Source: Streptomyces sp. NBC_01210 (GTDB taxonomy: Bacteria; Actinomycetota; Actinomycetes; Streptomycetales; Streptomycetaceae). Taken from it: a stretch of DNA of 64,000 nt. Below the pieces are notes generated by a model, which worked only from the letters and a program-made list of their open reading frames with translations, was not told the DNA's origin and ran no database searches. A program made the translations under genes and the position numbers. Below, in pieces: positions 24,477-33,853 of this stretch (within the stretch, counting starts at the first letter, position 1; each line of letters starts with the position of its first letter). The stretch is from NCBI RefSeq assembly GCF_036010325.1, contig NZ_CP108549.1, positions 4,278,001-4,342,000 on the forward strand, in the 5' to 3' direction.

Positions 24477-25874
24477 ATGAGCACGAACACCGTCAACGGC
24501 GGCATATCGTTCTGGTACGCGCAGGAGGGCACCCCCCTCCCCAGGGAGCCCCTCCCCGGCGACACCACCGCGGACATCTGCATCGTCGGCGGCGGATACA
24601 CCGGTCTCTGGACGGCCTACTACCTCAAAAAAGCCGTCCCCTTCCTCAACATCACCGTCCTCGAGGGCAAGTTCTGCGGCTACGGAGCCTCCGGCCGCAA
24701 CGGCGGCTGGCTCTACAACGGCATCGCCGGCCGCGACCGCTACGCCAAGCTCCACGGCCACGACGCCGCCGTCCGCCTCCAGCAGGCCATGAACGACACC
24801 GTCGACGAGGTCGTACGCGTCGCCGCGGAAGAAGAGATCGACGCCGACATCCACAAAGGCGGCGTCCTCGAAGTCGCCCACACCCCCGCCCAGCTGACCC
24901 GCCTCAAAACCTTCCACGCCGTCGAAATCGCCTTCGGCGAGAAGGACCGCGTACTGCTCGGCGCCCGCGAGACCGCCGAGCGCGTACGCGTCACCGGCGC
25001 CGTCGCCTCCACCTGGACCCCGCACGGCGCACGCCTGCACCCCGTGAAACTGGTCAAGGGACTCGCGGCAGCCGTCGAAGCCCTTGGCGTCACCATCCAC
25101 GAGTCGACCCCCGTCACGGAGATCAAGCCAAAGCACGCGATCACCCCGTACGGCACGGTCCGTGCCCCGTACATCCTGCGCTGCACCGAAGGCTTCACGG
25201 CCAACCTCAAGGGCCAGAAGCGCGCCTGGCTCCCCATGAACTCCTCCATGATCGCGACCGAGCCCCTCCCTCAGTCCGTCTGGGACACGATCGGATGGGA
25301 CGGCCGCGAAGCGCTCGGCGACATGGCACACGCCTACATGTACGCCCAGCGCACCGCCGACGACCGGATCGCACTCGGCGGCCGCGGCGTCCCCTACCGC
25401 TACGGCTCCCGCACCGACAACGACGGCCGCACCCAGCCCGCCACCATCGAAGCACTGCGCGACATCATGGTCCGCTTCTTCCCCACAACGGCAGGCGCCC
25501 GTATCGACCACGCCTGGTCCGGCGTCCTCGGCGTCCCCCGCGACTGGTGCGCCACTGTCGCCCTGGACCGCTCCACCGGCCTCGGCTGGGCCGGCGGCTA
25601 CGTCGGCTCCGGCGTCGCCACCACCAACCTCGCCGCCCGCACCCTGCGCGACCTGATCCAGCAGGACTCGGGCCAGGCGGGCCCCACCGAACTCACGGCC
25701 CTCCCCTGGGTGAACCACAAGGTCCGCACATGGGAGCCGGAGCCGCTGCGCTGGCTGGGCGTACAGGGCATGTACGCGGCCTACCGCGGCGCAGACCGCC
25801 GCGAGGCGACGGCCAGAACGGCGGAAACCGACCGCATCGCACAGATCGCGGACCGGATCTCGGGCCGCCACTGA
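24477..25874 (+). CDS. FAD-dependent oxidoreductase (DAO / glycine oxidase family)
   Basis: 465-residue flavoprotein of the D-amino-acid/sarcosine/gamma-glutamylputrescine oxidase group. Dinucleotide-binding site at the N-terminus: ADICIVGGGYTGLWTAYYLKK, then VLEGKFCGYGASGRNGGWL. The C-terminal FAD segment is GWAGGYVGSGVATTNLAARTLRDLI. It probably oxidises a secondary or primary amine to an imine. The PuuB-like pattern SGRNGGWL and W-rich C-terminus (YGSRTDND, WSGVLGVPRDWCATV) suit a polyamine or amino-acid derivative, but the substrate cannot be told. The ATG follows CAGGGGCATC. The tRNA-Thr terminator lies 47 bp past its stop. Confidence 0.88.
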   Translation: MSTNTVNGGISFWYAQEGTPLPREPLPGDTTADICIVGGGYTGLWTAYYLKKAVPFLNITVLEGKFCGYGASGRNGGWLYNGIAGRDRYAKLHGHDAAVRLQQAMNDTVDEVVRVAAEEEIDADIHKGGVLEVAHTPAQLTRLKTFHAVEIAFGEKDRVLLGARETAERVRVTGAVASTWTPHGARLHPVKLVKGLAAAVEALGVTIHESTPVTEIKPKHAITPYGTVRAPYILRCTEGFTANLKGQKRAWLPMNSSMIATEPLPQSVWDTIGWDGREALGDMAHAYMYAQRTADDRIALGGRGVPYRYGSRTDNDGRTQPATIEALRDIMVRFFPTTAGARIDHAWSGVLGVPRDWCATVALDRSTGLGWAGGYVGSGVATTNLAARTLRDLIQQDSGQAGPTELTALPWVNHKVRTWEPEPLRWLGVQGMYAAYRGADRREATARTAETDRIAQIADRISGRH

Positions 25875-25920
25875 TGCCCCCGGCCGGCAGCACCCGGCAG
25901 CAGCCCCGGGAATGACAAAG

Positions 25921-25947
25921 CCCAGGCCGGCGAATCGCCGGCCTGGG
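25921..25947. terminator. Hairpin terminator beside tRNA-Thr
   Basis: CCCAGGCCGGCG, loop AAT, CGCCGGCCTGGG: 12-bp perfect stem. It sits 7 bp after the tRNA 3' end and 47 bp after the oxidoreductase stop and can end both convergent transcripts. Confidence 0.88.
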
Positions 25948-25953
25948 CAGCTG

Positions 25954-26027
25954 AGCCCCCTGTCGGATTCGAACCGACGACCTACGCATTACAAGTGCGT
26001 TGCTCTGGCCAGCTGAGCTAAGGAGGC
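25954..26027 (-). tRNA. tRNA-Thr (anticodon UGU)
   Basis: Full cloverleaf on the minus strand: acceptor GCCTCCT pairs with AGGGGGC (one G-T pair), D-arm GCTCAGCTGGCCAGAGC, anticodon stem ACGCA/TGCGT around loop CTTGTAA (anticodon TGT), and T-arm GTCGGTTCGAATCCGAC. There is no encoded CCA. It reads ACA and ACG codons. No integrase or duplicated 3' end was seen nearby, so no sign of use as an attachment site. Confidence 0.96.
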
Positions 26028-26138
26028 GCGTCCGAGCAGTCTAACCGGACCGGTCACGCGCTCCGGTCGAATATTTCGTCGCCGTTCAGCTGCTGACAGG
26101 ACGGGGCATGCCAGGTAGCGTCTCGGCAGGTCCACGTG

Positions 26139-26154
26139 TGTGGACCAGACCACT
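26139..26154. promoter_or_regulatory. DasR-like operator (dre) upstream of msiK
   Basis: TGTGGACCAGACCACT matches the dre consensus at 13 of 16 positions, 53 bp before the msiK start. It is the third such site in the window. Confidence 0.75.
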
Positions 26155-26206
26155 CCCTTACTCGGATCGTCCGGCACGTTCCTGCCGGTGAAGGAGAAGC
26201 ATCACC

Positions 26207-27343
26207 ATGGCCACTGTCACATTCGACAAGGCGACCCGGGTCTACCCGGGCTCCACCAAGCCCGCCGTCGACCAGCTCGAGATCGAGACCGAGGACGGCG
26301 AGTTCCTTGTCCTCGTCGGACCCTCCGGCTGCGGCAAGTCGACCTCCCTTCGCATGCTCGCAGGTCTCGAGGACGTCAACGCCGGCTCAATACGCATCGG
26401 TGACCGCGACGTCACGCACCTGCCGCCCAAGGACCGGGACATCGCCATGGTGTTCCAGAACTACGCGCTCTACCCGCATATGTCCGTCGCCGACAACATG
26501 GGCTTCGCGCTCAAGATCGCCGGCGTCAACAAGAGCGAGATCCGCAAGAAGGTCGAAGAGGCCGCGAAGATCCTCGACCTCACCGAGTACCTGGACCGCA
26601 AGCCCAAGGCGCTCTCCGGTGGTCAGCGCCAGCGTGTCGCCATGGGCCGCGCCATCGTGCGTGAGCCGCAGGTCTTCCTCATGGACGAGCCGCTGTCGAA
26701 CCTCGACGCCAAGCTCCGGGTCTCGACCCGTACGCAGATCGCGAGCCTGCAGCGCCGTCTCGGCATCACCACGGTGTACGTCACACACGACCAGGTCGAG
26801 GCCATGACCATGGGTGACCGGGTGGCGGTACTCAAGGACGGGCTGCTTCAGCAGGTCGACTCGCCGCGCAACATGTACGACCGTCCGGCCAACCTCTTTG
26901 TCGCCGGGTTCATCGGCTCGCCGGCCATGAACCTCGTCGAGGTTCCGATCACCGACGGCGGCGTGAAGTTCGGCAACAGCGTCGTACCGGTCTCCCGTGA
27001 GGCCCTGTCCGCGGCCGCCGACAAGGGTGACACCACTGTCACGGTCGGTGTCCGGCCCGAGCACTTCGACGTGGTCGAGCTGAACGGTTCCGCGGCCAAG
27101 TCCCTCTCCAAGGACAGCGAGGACGCTCCGGCCGGTCTCGCCGTCTCCGTCAATGTCGTCGAGGAACTCGGCGCCGACGGTTACGTCTACGGTTCCGCCC
27201 AGGTCGGCGGCGAGCACAAGGACCTCGTGGTCCGTGTCGGCGGGCGTTCCGTGCCGGACAAGGGTGCCGAGCTGCACGTCGTGCCGCGGCCGGGCGAGAT
27301 CCACGTCTTCTCGACCTCGACGGGTGAGCGCCTCAGCGGCTGA
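26207..27343 (+). CDS. msiK: Multiple-sugar ABC transporter ATPase MsiK
   Basis: A 378-residue ATP-binding subunit shared by several sugar importers in Streptomyces (cellobiose, maltose, chitobiose). Walker A GPSGCGKST (about 39-47), Q-loop VFQNYALYPHMSV, signature LSGGQRQRVAMGRA, Walker B VFLMDEPLSNLDAK and the H-loop VYVTHDQVEAM are intact. The MalK-type regulatory domain (VGVRPEHFDVV) follows. No permease or binding-protein genes are adjacent, which is characteristic of msiK. Ribosome site GAAGGAGAAG. A DasR-like operator upstream fits control by amino-sugar supply, which suggests it powers the binding protein at 7.5-8.7 kb. Confidence 0.93.
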   Translation: MATVTFDKATRVYPGSTKPAVDQLEIETEDGEFLVLVGPSGCGKSTSLRMLAGLEDVNAGSIRIGDRDVTHLPPKDRDIAMVFQNYALYPHMSVADNMGFALKIAGVNKSEIRKKVEEAAKILDLTEYLDRKPKALSGGQRQRVAMGRAIVREPQVFLMDEPLSNLDAKLRVSTRTQIASLQRRLGITTVYVTHDQVEAMTMGDRVAVLKDGLLQQVDSPRNMYDRPANLFVAGFIGSPAMNLVEVPITDGGVKFGNSVVPVSREALSAAADKGDTTVTVGVRPEHFDVVELNGSAAKSLSKDSEDAPAGLAVSVNVVEELGADGYVYGSAQVGGEHKDLVVRVGGRSVPDKGAELHVVPRPGEIHVFSTSTGERLSG

Positions 27344-27390
27344 CCGAGTAGCGACTGACCGAGTCGGCGTCACCGCCAATTCCGTGGATC

Positions 27391-27414
27391 GGCCCCGCAG
27401 TTACCTGCGGGGCC
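27391..27414 (+). terminator. Terminator hairpin after msiK
   Basis: GGCCCCGCAG TTAC CTGCGGGGCC: 10-bp perfect stem, 47 bp past the stop. Confidence 0.85.
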
Positions 27415-27569
27415 GTTCCGCTGCCAGGGCAGGCGTGTCGACAAATACCCCGGCAGATCCGCCATTTCGATCCTGTTCGTCAACACCGATTCGAAAAGCA
27501 TCGTCGAACGATCCCTCGCCAGAGTGACTAAATGTCGCCAAATCATCACTGCCCGCTACGCTCGCTCGC

Positions 27570-27992
27570 GTGACCCACACAGCTCGCCGAATCGGCCGCA
27601 CTCTCGCCCTCGTTCTGCCCGTCGTCCTGGTGCTCTCCGGAACCCTCGCGGTCACCAGCGTGCCGTGGGCAGGGCACAACACCGAGTCGCAGATTCTCAC
27701 CGCGTCCTCGCGGAACGTCTCCGTGCGCGCCAAGTCCCGCTCGCCGCAGGACGTTCTGCGCGACCGGCTGCTCGCCGAACTCCAGGAGAAGAACCCGAGC
27801 ATCGCGCTCACCCACCTCCAGCGCGAGGTCGAGGAGCGTCCGTCGCTCGCCAGGCACTGCATGTCGCTCGCCCGTGCCCTCGGACGCGCCGCCGTGGACC
27901 GCTACGGCCCCACCCGCGCCCAGACGTTCTCCCGTCCCGTCTGCGACACCTCCTTCGCCACCGGCGTCTCGCAGCAGACCCAGGGCAGCTGA
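27570..27992 (+). CDS. Small secreted/anchored protein of unknown function
   Basis: A 140-residue product with a signal or anchor helix (LALVLPVVLVLSGTLAVTSVPWA, about 12-34). A charged, helix-prone region follows (RDRLLAELQEKNPSIALTHLQREVEERPSLARHCMSLARALG), and two Cys (HCM, PVCD) could pair outside the cell. The GTG at 27570 has TACGCT (27557-27562) exactly 7 nt upstream, the leaderless pattern. I recognise no family. The nucleotidyltransferase gene follows 63 bp downstream but has its own leaderless promoter motif. Confidence 0.75.
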   Translation: MTHTARRIGRTLALVLPVVLVLSGTLAVTSVPWAGHNTESQILTASSRNVSVRAKSRSPQDVLRDRLLAELQEKNPSIALTHLQREVEERPSLARHCMSLARALGRAAVDRYGPTRAQTFSRPVCDTSFATGVSQQTQGS

Positions 27993-28055
27993 CCGCGCGA
28001 GCTGAACCGGGAGCTGGCCGCGGGGCCGCCGCCGGCGGCGCATATCGTTCACGGC

Positions 28056-28778
28056 ATGCATACGCCTACGTATCCGACGCAGGCCGTGGTCCTGGCGGGC
28101 GGCCAGGGCTCGCGGCTGCGCCCGTACACCGATGACCGCCCCAAGCCGATGGTCGAGATTCCCGGAACCGGGACCCCGATCATCGGCCATCAGCTTGCCT
28201 GGCTGGCCGCCGAGGGCGTGACGGACGCCGTCGTCTCCTGCGGTCATCTCGCCGAGGTTCTCCAGACGTGGCTGGAGACCGCGGAGCTGCCGCTGCGTGT
28301 CACCACCGTCGTCGAGACGGAGCCGCTGGGCCGCGGCGGCGGCCTCAAGTACGCCGCCGCTCATCTGCCGCACCCGGACCAGCCCTGGTACGCCACCAAC
28401 GGCGACATCTGGACCCGTTTCTCGCTGCGCGACATGGCCGCCTTCCACGCGGAGCGCGACGCCATCGCCACGCTCGCCCTCGCCCGCCCCCGGATCCCCT
28501 GGGGAGCCGTCGAGACGGACGCCTTCGGCCACATCACGGACTTCATCGAGTCTCCGCCGTCGCCGTATCTGATCAACGCGGGTGTGTACGTCTTCTCCGC
28601 GGCCTTCACCGCACTCCTCCCCGACCGGGGTGACCACGAGCGCACCACGTTCCCTGGTCTCGCCCGTGAGCAGCGGCTGGCCGGCTTCCCGCTGCCGAAC
28701 GGCGCGTACTGGCGGGCGATCGACACCGCGAAGGACCTCACCGAGGCCGCCAAGGAGCTTGCCGCGCAAGCGCGTTGA
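28056..28778 (+). CDS. Sugar-1-phosphate nucleotidyltransferase
   Basis: 240-residue NTP-transferase of the mannose-1-phosphate guanylyl/glucose-1-phosphate thymidylyl type that makes an activated sugar. N-terminal signature VVLAGGQGSRLRPYTDDRPKPMVEI with the catalytic GGxGxRL loop and RPKPM; metal-binding TNGDIWTRF; sugar-site NAGVYVFS. It lacks the left-handed beta-helix acyltransferase domain, so transfer of nucleotide only. The ATG at 28056 has TATCGT (28043-28048) exactly 7 nt upstream. No sugar-modifying genes are next to it, so the nucleotide and the sugar stay open. Confidence 0.86.
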   Translation: MHTPTYPTQAVVLAGGQGSRLRPYTDDRPKPMVEIPGTGTPIIGHQLAWLAAEGVTDAVVSCGHLAEVLQTWLETAELPLRVTTVVETEPLGRGGGLKYAAAHLPHPDQPWYATNGDIWTRFSLRDMAAFHAERDAIATLALARPRIPWGAVETDAFGHITDFIESPPSPYLINAGVYVFSAAFTALLPDRGDHERTTFPGLAREQRLAGFPLPNGAYWRAIDTAKDLTEAAKELAAQAR

Positions 28779-28868
28779 CCGACCTCGGCGAGATGCACGA
28801 GGTGCACGGGATACGCGACGAGAAGGGCGGCCACCGAAGTCCGGTGGCCGCCCTTCTCGTCGCGTATC

Positions 28869-30605
28869 TCAGCCCAGCAGGCCGCCGATCACCCTGCCGC
28901 CGCCGGAGCCGCCGCCGGAGCCGCCTCCGGAGCTGCCCGAGCCTCCGTTTCCGCCGCCACTGCCGCCACCGCTGCCGGTGCCGCCGCTCGATGAGGGGCC
29001 GGCGCTGCTGGACGGCGGCTGGGCCGGTTCCGACTGGCTGGGCGGCTGCTGTCCCGTGCCCTGCGTCTGGCTGGGCTGTCCGCCCCCGAGCCGGCCGGTC
29101 TCTCGGGCCGTGTGGTCGGAGGGCGTGGGCTTCGCGGACTTGGGACTGCCGGAGCGGCTTGCGGACGGTGACGGCTTGCCGTCGTCACCGCGCGCGCCGG
29201 AGGAGCTGCGCTCGCCGCTGGGTTCCTGCGGGAGCGGGAACCCGGGAAGGTGGTTGGTCGGGTCCTGGTTGGGTTCCGGCACGGTCACCATGTCCGTGGA
29301 ACGTACGGCTCCGCCGAGCATCGAGCCCAACAGCAGGGTGAGGCCGACGACCACAGCGGCGACGACGCCGCCGCGCCGCAGTACGCGCCGCCGCAGCTCC
29401 CACAGCTCCGAGCGCGGCCCGAGCTTGCGCCAGGCCTCGCCCGCGAGCCGGCCGTCGATCGAGTAGACCGGGGCGCCCGCGATGATCAGCGGGGACCAGG
29501 CGGCCAGGTAGATGATGTCGGGCGCGTCGTACGCCGGTACGGTCTTCCAGGTCACGGTCAGGATGAGCATGGCCGACAGCAGTGCGCCGATGACGGCCGC
29601 GACCCGCTGCCAGAGCCCGAGCACGGTGAGCACACCGACGACCACCTGGAGGAAGGCGACGGTGAGCCCTGCCCCCACCGGGTGGGAGAGCGCGAAGTCG
29701 CGCAGCGGTTCGGCGAGTTCCCAGGGGTGCAGCGAGTTGAGCCACTTGACCATGGAGCCGCGTTCGCCGCCGTCGAAGTAGACGGGGTCGCAGAGCTTGC
29801 CCATGCCGGCGTAGATGGAGATGAAGCCGAGGAAGACGCGCAGCGGCAGCAGTACCACTCCGAGGTTCATGCGCCGCCCGGGGTAGTAGGCGTGGCGGAC
29901 GACGTCGGCGCCGTGCCGCTGGGAGCGTACGTCGGCGTCGGCGAACTCCTCCTGCTCGTGTCGCTCCCGCCCGTAGCGTTCCGGCTCGTAGAGCTCGCCC
30001 CCGTAGGACTCCTGCCCGTAGCGCTCCGACCCGTAGCGCTCCGGCTCGTAGGGCTCCGGCTCGTAGGGCTCCGGCTCGTAGGGCTCCGGCTCGTAGGAGT
30101 GGTACGAGTCGTACGCGCCGACCGCCTGTCGCATCGCCGGCAACAGCGGCCTGTCGGGGTCGCGTGGCGCGCCGAGAGAGCCTGCTGCGGGCATCCGTGC
30201 GGTGTGCTCGGCGAGGCCGATCCGCGGGATGACCTGGGTGGCTCCCGTGTCGAAGGGGTCCCGGTCGAAGGGGTCCCGGTCGAAGGCGTCTCGGTCGAAG
30301 GCGTCCTGCCCCATGGTGGAGTTGCGCACGGCCTGGAGAAGACCGGTCGCGCCGGCGTCCCCCGGCGCCGACTTGCCGCTCCACACGACGGGCGCCCGCC
30401 TGCGCACACCCGTCCCGGCTCCGCCGACGACGGGGATCCATGCGTTGCCCGCCATGGCGCGTACGGGGCGCGGGCTCTGGGAGAGCTGCACCCGGAAGCT
30501 GGCGTGGTTCACGATGACCTGCGCGGGATCGCAGTCCACCTTGACCATGCTCAGCGCAGGCTGATCATCGAACCCGGGCCGGGGCGTTCTGGTGTCCACA
30601 CTCAT
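28869..30605 (-). CDS. DoxX-family membrane protein with long repetitive acidic N-terminus
   Basis: 578 residues. A DoxX-like four-helix membrane domain spans about 247-390 (VVLLPLRVFLGFISIYAGMGKL, GAGLTVAFLQVVVGVLTVLGLW, AAVIGALLSAMLILTV). One more helix (VVAAVVVGLTLLLGSMLGG) follows, then a Ser/Pro/Gly-rich tail ending in (GGGS)n. Before the DoxX domain are two repeats: (D-x-F-D-R)4 at about 101-119 and (Y-E-P-E-P)n/Y-G-x-E-R at about 171-215. DoxX domains occur in redox-related membrane complexes; this one is far longer than usual, and the repeat-rich extensions suggest protein-protein contacts. Start chosen at ATG 30605; no ribosome site is clear. Confidence 0.78.
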   Translation of the reverse strand: MSVDTRTPRPGFDDQPALSMVKVDCDPAQVIVNHASFRVQLSQSPRPVRAMAGNAWIPVVGGAGTGVRRRAPVVWSGKSAPGDAGATGLLQAVRNSTMGQDAFDRDAFDRDPFDRDPFDTGATQVIPRIGLAEHTARMPAAGSLGAPRDPDRPLLPAMRQAVGAYDSYHSYEPEPYEPEPYEPEPYEPERYGSERYGQESYGGELYEPERYGRERHEQEEFADADVRSQRHGADVVRHAYYPGRRMNLGVVLLPLRVFLGFISIYAGMGKLCDPVYFDGGERGSMVKWLNSLHPWELAEPLRDFALSHPVGAGLTVAFLQVVVGVLTVLGLWQRVAAVIGALLSAMLILTVTWKTVPAYDAPDIIYLAAWSPLIIAGAPVYSIDGRLAGEAWRKLGPRSELWELRRRVLRRGGVVAAVVVGLTLLLGSMLGGAVRSTDMVTVPEPNQDPTNHLPGFPLPQEPSGERSSSGARGDDGKPSPSASRSGSPKSAKPTPSDHTARETGRLGGGQPSQTQGTGQQPPSQSEPAQPPSSSAGPSSSGGTGSGGGSGGGNGGSGSSGGGSGGGSGGGRVIGGLLG

Positions 30606-30716
30606 CTAACCGAGTGACTTGTGATTAGGACACTGCTCCGACCGGCCTAAATGTCCGAGACCCGTCAAACCATCCTCAACTACGCGTTTCGACGCCGATC
30701 GGGGCCGTCGGAGCGG

Positions 30717-31673
30717 TCAGGACCGACGCTTGGCCGCCTCGTAGAGGACCACGCCCGCCGCGACACCGGCGTTCAGCGACTCCGCGCCACCCGGCATCGG
30801 AATCCTGACCAGGTAGTCGCACGTCTCGCCGACCAGGCGGCCCAGGCCCTTGCCCTCGCTGCCGATGACGATGACGACCGGGCCGCCCAGGGCCTCCAGG
30901 TCCTCGATCGTGGCTTCGCCGTCCGCCGCCAGGCCCACGACCGTGATGCCGGCCTTCTGGTAGCCCTCCAGCGCACGAGTCAGGTTGGTCACGCGGGAGA
31001 CCGGCGTACGGGCCGCCGTGCCTGCCGAGGACTTCCAGGCGCCTGCCGTCATACCGGCCGCGCGCCGCTCGGGCACGACCACACCGTGGCCGCCGAAGGC
31101 GGAGACGGAACGGACGATCGCCCCCAGGTTCCGCGGGTCGGTCACCCCGTCGAGGGCGACGATCAGCGGGTCCTCCCCGTTGTCGTAGGCGGCGGCCGTG
31201 AGGTCCTCGGGGTGCGCGTACTCGTACGGCGGGACCTGGAGGACGAGACCCTGGTGATTGAGCCCGTTCGTCATCCGGTCGAGCTCCGGCCGCGGGGCCT
31301 CCATCAGGTTGATGTTGCCGCGCTCACCCGCGAGCTGGAGCGCATCGCGCACCCGCTCGTCGTTGTCGATGTACTGCTGGACGTACAGCGTGGTCGCCGG
31401 GACGCCGTCGCGCAGCGCCTCGAAGACGGGGTTGCGGCCGACGACCATCTCGGACGTGCCCTTGGCGCCGCCGCGGCGCGGGGCCGGGCGGCGGGCCGCG
31501 GCCTGCCTGGCCTGGGCGTTGGCCACCCGGTTCTTCTTGTGTCCCTTGCGCTCGGAAGCGGGCGGCGTCGGGCCCTTGCCCTCGAGCCCGCGGCGTCGCT
31601 TGCCACCGCTGCCGACCTGCGCGCCCTTCTTGTTGGACGTGCGGCGGTTCCTGCGCTGGCTGTTCCCGGCCAT
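30717..31673 (-). CDS. rlmB: 23S rRNA 2'-O-methyltransferase RlmB-like (SpoU/TrmH)
   Basis: 318-residue SPOUT methyltransferase expected to methylate the ribose of G2251 (E. coli numbering) in 23S rRNA. The trefoil-knot motifs are present: DGVTDPRNLGAIVRSVSAFG, IVIGSEGKGLGRL and IPMPGGAESLNAGVAAGVVLYEA. A substrate-binding domain precedes it (GRNPVFEALRDGVPATTLYVQQ), with an unusually long basic N-terminus (RRNRRTSNKKGAQ...KRRRG, first ~70 residues) as in actinobacterial members. It lies 103 bp downstream of cysS on the same strand, the common cysS-rlmB pairing. Confidence 0.93.
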   Translation of the reverse strand: MAGNSQRRNRRTSNKKGAQVGSGGKRRRGLEGKGPTPPASERKGHKKNRVANAQARQAAARRPAPRRGGAKGTSEMVVGRNPVFEALRDGVPATTLYVQQYIDNDERVRDALQLAGERGNINLMEAPRPELDRMTNGLNHQGLVLQVPPYEYAHPEDLTAAAYDNGEDPLIVALDGVTDPRNLGAIVRSVSAFGGHGVVVPERRAAGMTAGAWKSSAGTAARTPVSRVTNLTRALEGYQKAGITVVGLAADGEATIEDLEALGGPVVIVIGSEGKGLGRLVGETCDYLVRIPMPGGAESLNAGVAAGVVLYEAAKRRS

Positions 31674-31776
31674 GACCTACCTGTTTCTGTAAAGCTCGCT
31701 CAAAAGTGTGTACGTAAGTGAAGTGTGCCGCCCGGGCGCCCGGGCGGCACATCTTTGTCGGGCGGTCCCGCTGGGT

Positions 31777-33177
31777 TCAGCGGGGGCCGAGTGTCCACCG
31801 CGGGCCGTCAGGCCCGTCCTCGATGACCAGACCGGACTGCAGAAGCTGGTCGCGGATGGCGTCGGCGGTCGCCCAGTCCTTGCGGCTGCGGGCGGCCTCG
31901 CGCTGCTGCAGCACCAGCCGCACCAGTGTGTCGACGACACCGTGAAGGTCTTCGCCGCGCTCGCCCTCGCCCGCCCACTGCTCGTCGAGCGGGTCCAGGC
32001 CGAGGACGCCGAGCATGGCCCGTACCTCGGCCAGCCGGGCGACGGCCGCTTCCTTGTCGTCGGCGGCCAGCGCGGAGTTTCCCTGCCGGACCGTGGTGTG
32101 GACGATGGCGAGCGCCTGCGGCACTCCCAGGTCGTCGTCCATCGCCTCGGCGAAGGCGGGCGGCACCTCGGCGGCGGGCTCGACCGGCCCGCCGGCCTTT
32201 TCCACCACGCGCTGGATGAAGCCCTCGATCCGCGCGAACGCGGACTCGGCCTCGCGCAGGGCCTCCTCGCTGTACTCGATCATCGACCGGTAGTGCGGGG
32301 TGCCGAGGTAGTAGCGCAGCACGATGGGCCGCCAGTGCTTGACCATCTCCGAGACGAGCACGGAGTTGCCGAGCGACTTGGACATCTTCTCGCCGCTCAT
32401 GGTGACCCAGGCGTTGTGCACCCAGTACTTCGCGAAGTCGTCGCCGAAGGCCTTGGCCTGTGCGATCTCGTTCTCGTGGTGCGGGAAGATCAGGTCGAGT
32501 CCGCCGCCGTGGATGTCGAAGGCCTCGCCGAGGTACTTGTGCGCCATCGCGGAGCACTCCAGGTGCCAGCCGGGCCGGCCGCGGCCCCACGGCGTCTCCC
32601 AGCTCGGCTCGCCCGGCTTCTCCGCCTTCCACATGGCGAAGTCACGCGGGTCGCGCTTGCCGGTCTCACCCTCGCCGGACGGCTGGCGCAGATCGTCCAG
32701 GTCCTGGTTGGAGAGCTCCAGGTAACCGGGGAAGGAGCGCACGTCGAAGTAGACGTTCCCGTCGGCCTCGTAGGCATGACCGCGTTCGATCAGGCCGCGC
32801 ATCATCTCGACCATCTCGGTGATGTGGCCGGTGGCGCGCGGTTCGTACGTGGCCGGCAGGCAGCCGAGCACGTCGTAGCCGTCGTTGAAGGCGCGCTCGT
32901 TCTCGTAGCCGATGGACCACCAGGGGCGGTTCTGCTCCGCCGACTTCCAGATGATCTTGTCGTCGATGTCGGTGACGTTCCGCACGAAGGTCACGTCATA
33001 GCCGCGGTGCTCGAACCAGCGGCGCATGATGTCGAAGTTCAGACCGGACCTGATGTGCCCGATGTGCGGGGCAGCCTGCACCGTGGCGCCGCACAGGTAG
33101 ATCGAGACACAACCCGGCACGAGCGGGGTGAAGTCACGGATCTGCCGGGTGCTGGTGTCGTACAGGCGAATAGTCAC
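31777..33177 (-). CDS. cysS: Cysteinyl-tRNA synthetase
   Basis: 466-residue class I synthetase charging tRNA-Cys. Present are the Zn-binding Cys near residue 29 ([10 protein letters not shown]), the HIGH equivalent [32 protein letters not shown] and the KMSKS loop [12 protein letters not shown]. MshC is related but has a different active-site sequence. The GTG at 33177 has TACCCT 6 nt upstream (33184-33189) and no ribosome site, so it appears leaderless. Followed on the same strand by rlmB. Confidence 0.95.
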   Translation of the reverse strand: MTIRLYDTSTRQIRDFTPLVPGCVSIYLCGATVQAAPHIGHIRSGLNFDIMRRWFEHRGYDVTFVRNVTDIDDKIIWKSAEQNRPWWSIGYENERAFNDGYDVLGCLPATYEPRATGHITEMVEMMRGLIERGHAYEADGNVYFDVRSFPGYLELSNQDLDDLRQPSGEGETGKRDPRDFAMWKAEKPGEPSWETPWGRGRPGWHLECSAMAHKYLGEAFDIHGGGLDLIFPHHENEIAQAKAFGDDFAKYWVHNAWVTMSGEKMSKSLGNSVLVSEMVKHWRPIVLRYYLGTPHYRSMIEYSEEALREAESAFARIEGFIQRVVEKAGGPVEPAAEVPPAFAEAMDDDLGVPQALAIVHTTVRQGNSALAADDKEAAVARLAEVRAMLGVLGLDPLDEQWAGEGERGEDLHGVVDTLVRLVLQQREAARSRKDWATADAIRDQLLQSGLVIEDGPDGPRWTLGPR

Positions 33178-33367
33178 GCATCAAGGGTAGTGGCCCGCTA
33201 CCAGTGCCCCGCGACCCCTTCCGGGTCGCGGGACGAGTTTGTGACGTTGTCCTACCCGAAGACGACCCTGAGACGACCCGGATGCGATGTGGATGCGATG
33301 CAGATACGACGTAGTTGCGATGCGGACGCGAGCCCGGTCCCGGCTGGTTGGCCGGTAAGTCAGTCGG

Positions 33368-33853
33368 TCAGTTCCTGACGACCAGCGCGGTGGCGATGGC
33401 GGCCAGCCCTTCGGCCCGACCCGTCAGTCCCAGCCCGTCCGTTGTGGTCCCGGACAGGGAGACCGGCGCCCCGACCGCCGCGCCGAGTGCCTTCTGGGCC
33501 TCCTCGCGCCGCTTGCCGATCTTCGGGCGTACGCCGATGACCTGGACGGAGACATTTCCGATCTCGAAGCCCGCGGCCCGTACGATCCGTGCCGCCTCGG
33601 CGAGCAGCGTGACGCCGGAGGCGCCGGACCACTCGGGCCTGGAGGTGCCGAAGTGGGCACCGAGGTCGCCGACGCCGGCGGCCGAGAAGAGCGCGTCGCA
33701 GGCGGCGTGGGCGGCGACGTCGCCGTCGGAGTGCCCGGCGAGGCCGTCCTCGCCCTCCCACAGGAGTCCGGCGCACCACAGCTCGCGCCCCGGCTCGAAG
33801 GCGTGCACGTCCGTGCCGATGCCGACCAGCGGAATCCGCGTCTCAGAAGACAT
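33368..33853 (-). CDS. ispF: 2-C-methyl-D-erythritol 2,4-cyclodiphosphate synthase
   Basis: 161-residue trimeric enzyme of the MEP isoprenoid pathway. The N-terminal GIGTDVHAF supplies the metal-binding Asp/His, with a third ligand in [18 protein letters not shown]. The nucleotide-binding [16 protein letters not shown] is at the C-terminus. Its ATG overlaps the end of ispD by 11 bp, so the two are translated together; fused IspDF proteins exist in other phyla. Confidence 0.96.
   Translation of the reverse strand: MSSETRIPLVGIGTDVHAFEPGRELWCAGLLWEGEDGLAGHSDGDVAAHAACDALFSAAGVGDLGAHFGTSRPEWSGASGVTLLAEAARIVRAAGFEIGNVSVQVIGVRPKIGKRREEAQKALGAAVGAPVSLSGTTTDGLGLTGRAEGLAAIATALVVRN

Noticed and set aside
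25954..26027. tRNA-Thr as an integration site for a mobile element
   Set aside because: No integrase, excisionase or duplicated tRNA 3' end was found within several kilobases.
28869..30605. Several long plus-strand frames opposite the DoxX gene
   Set aside because: They are composition shadows of its repeats (VALRLVGLRLVG); the minus-strand protein has clear membrane helices.
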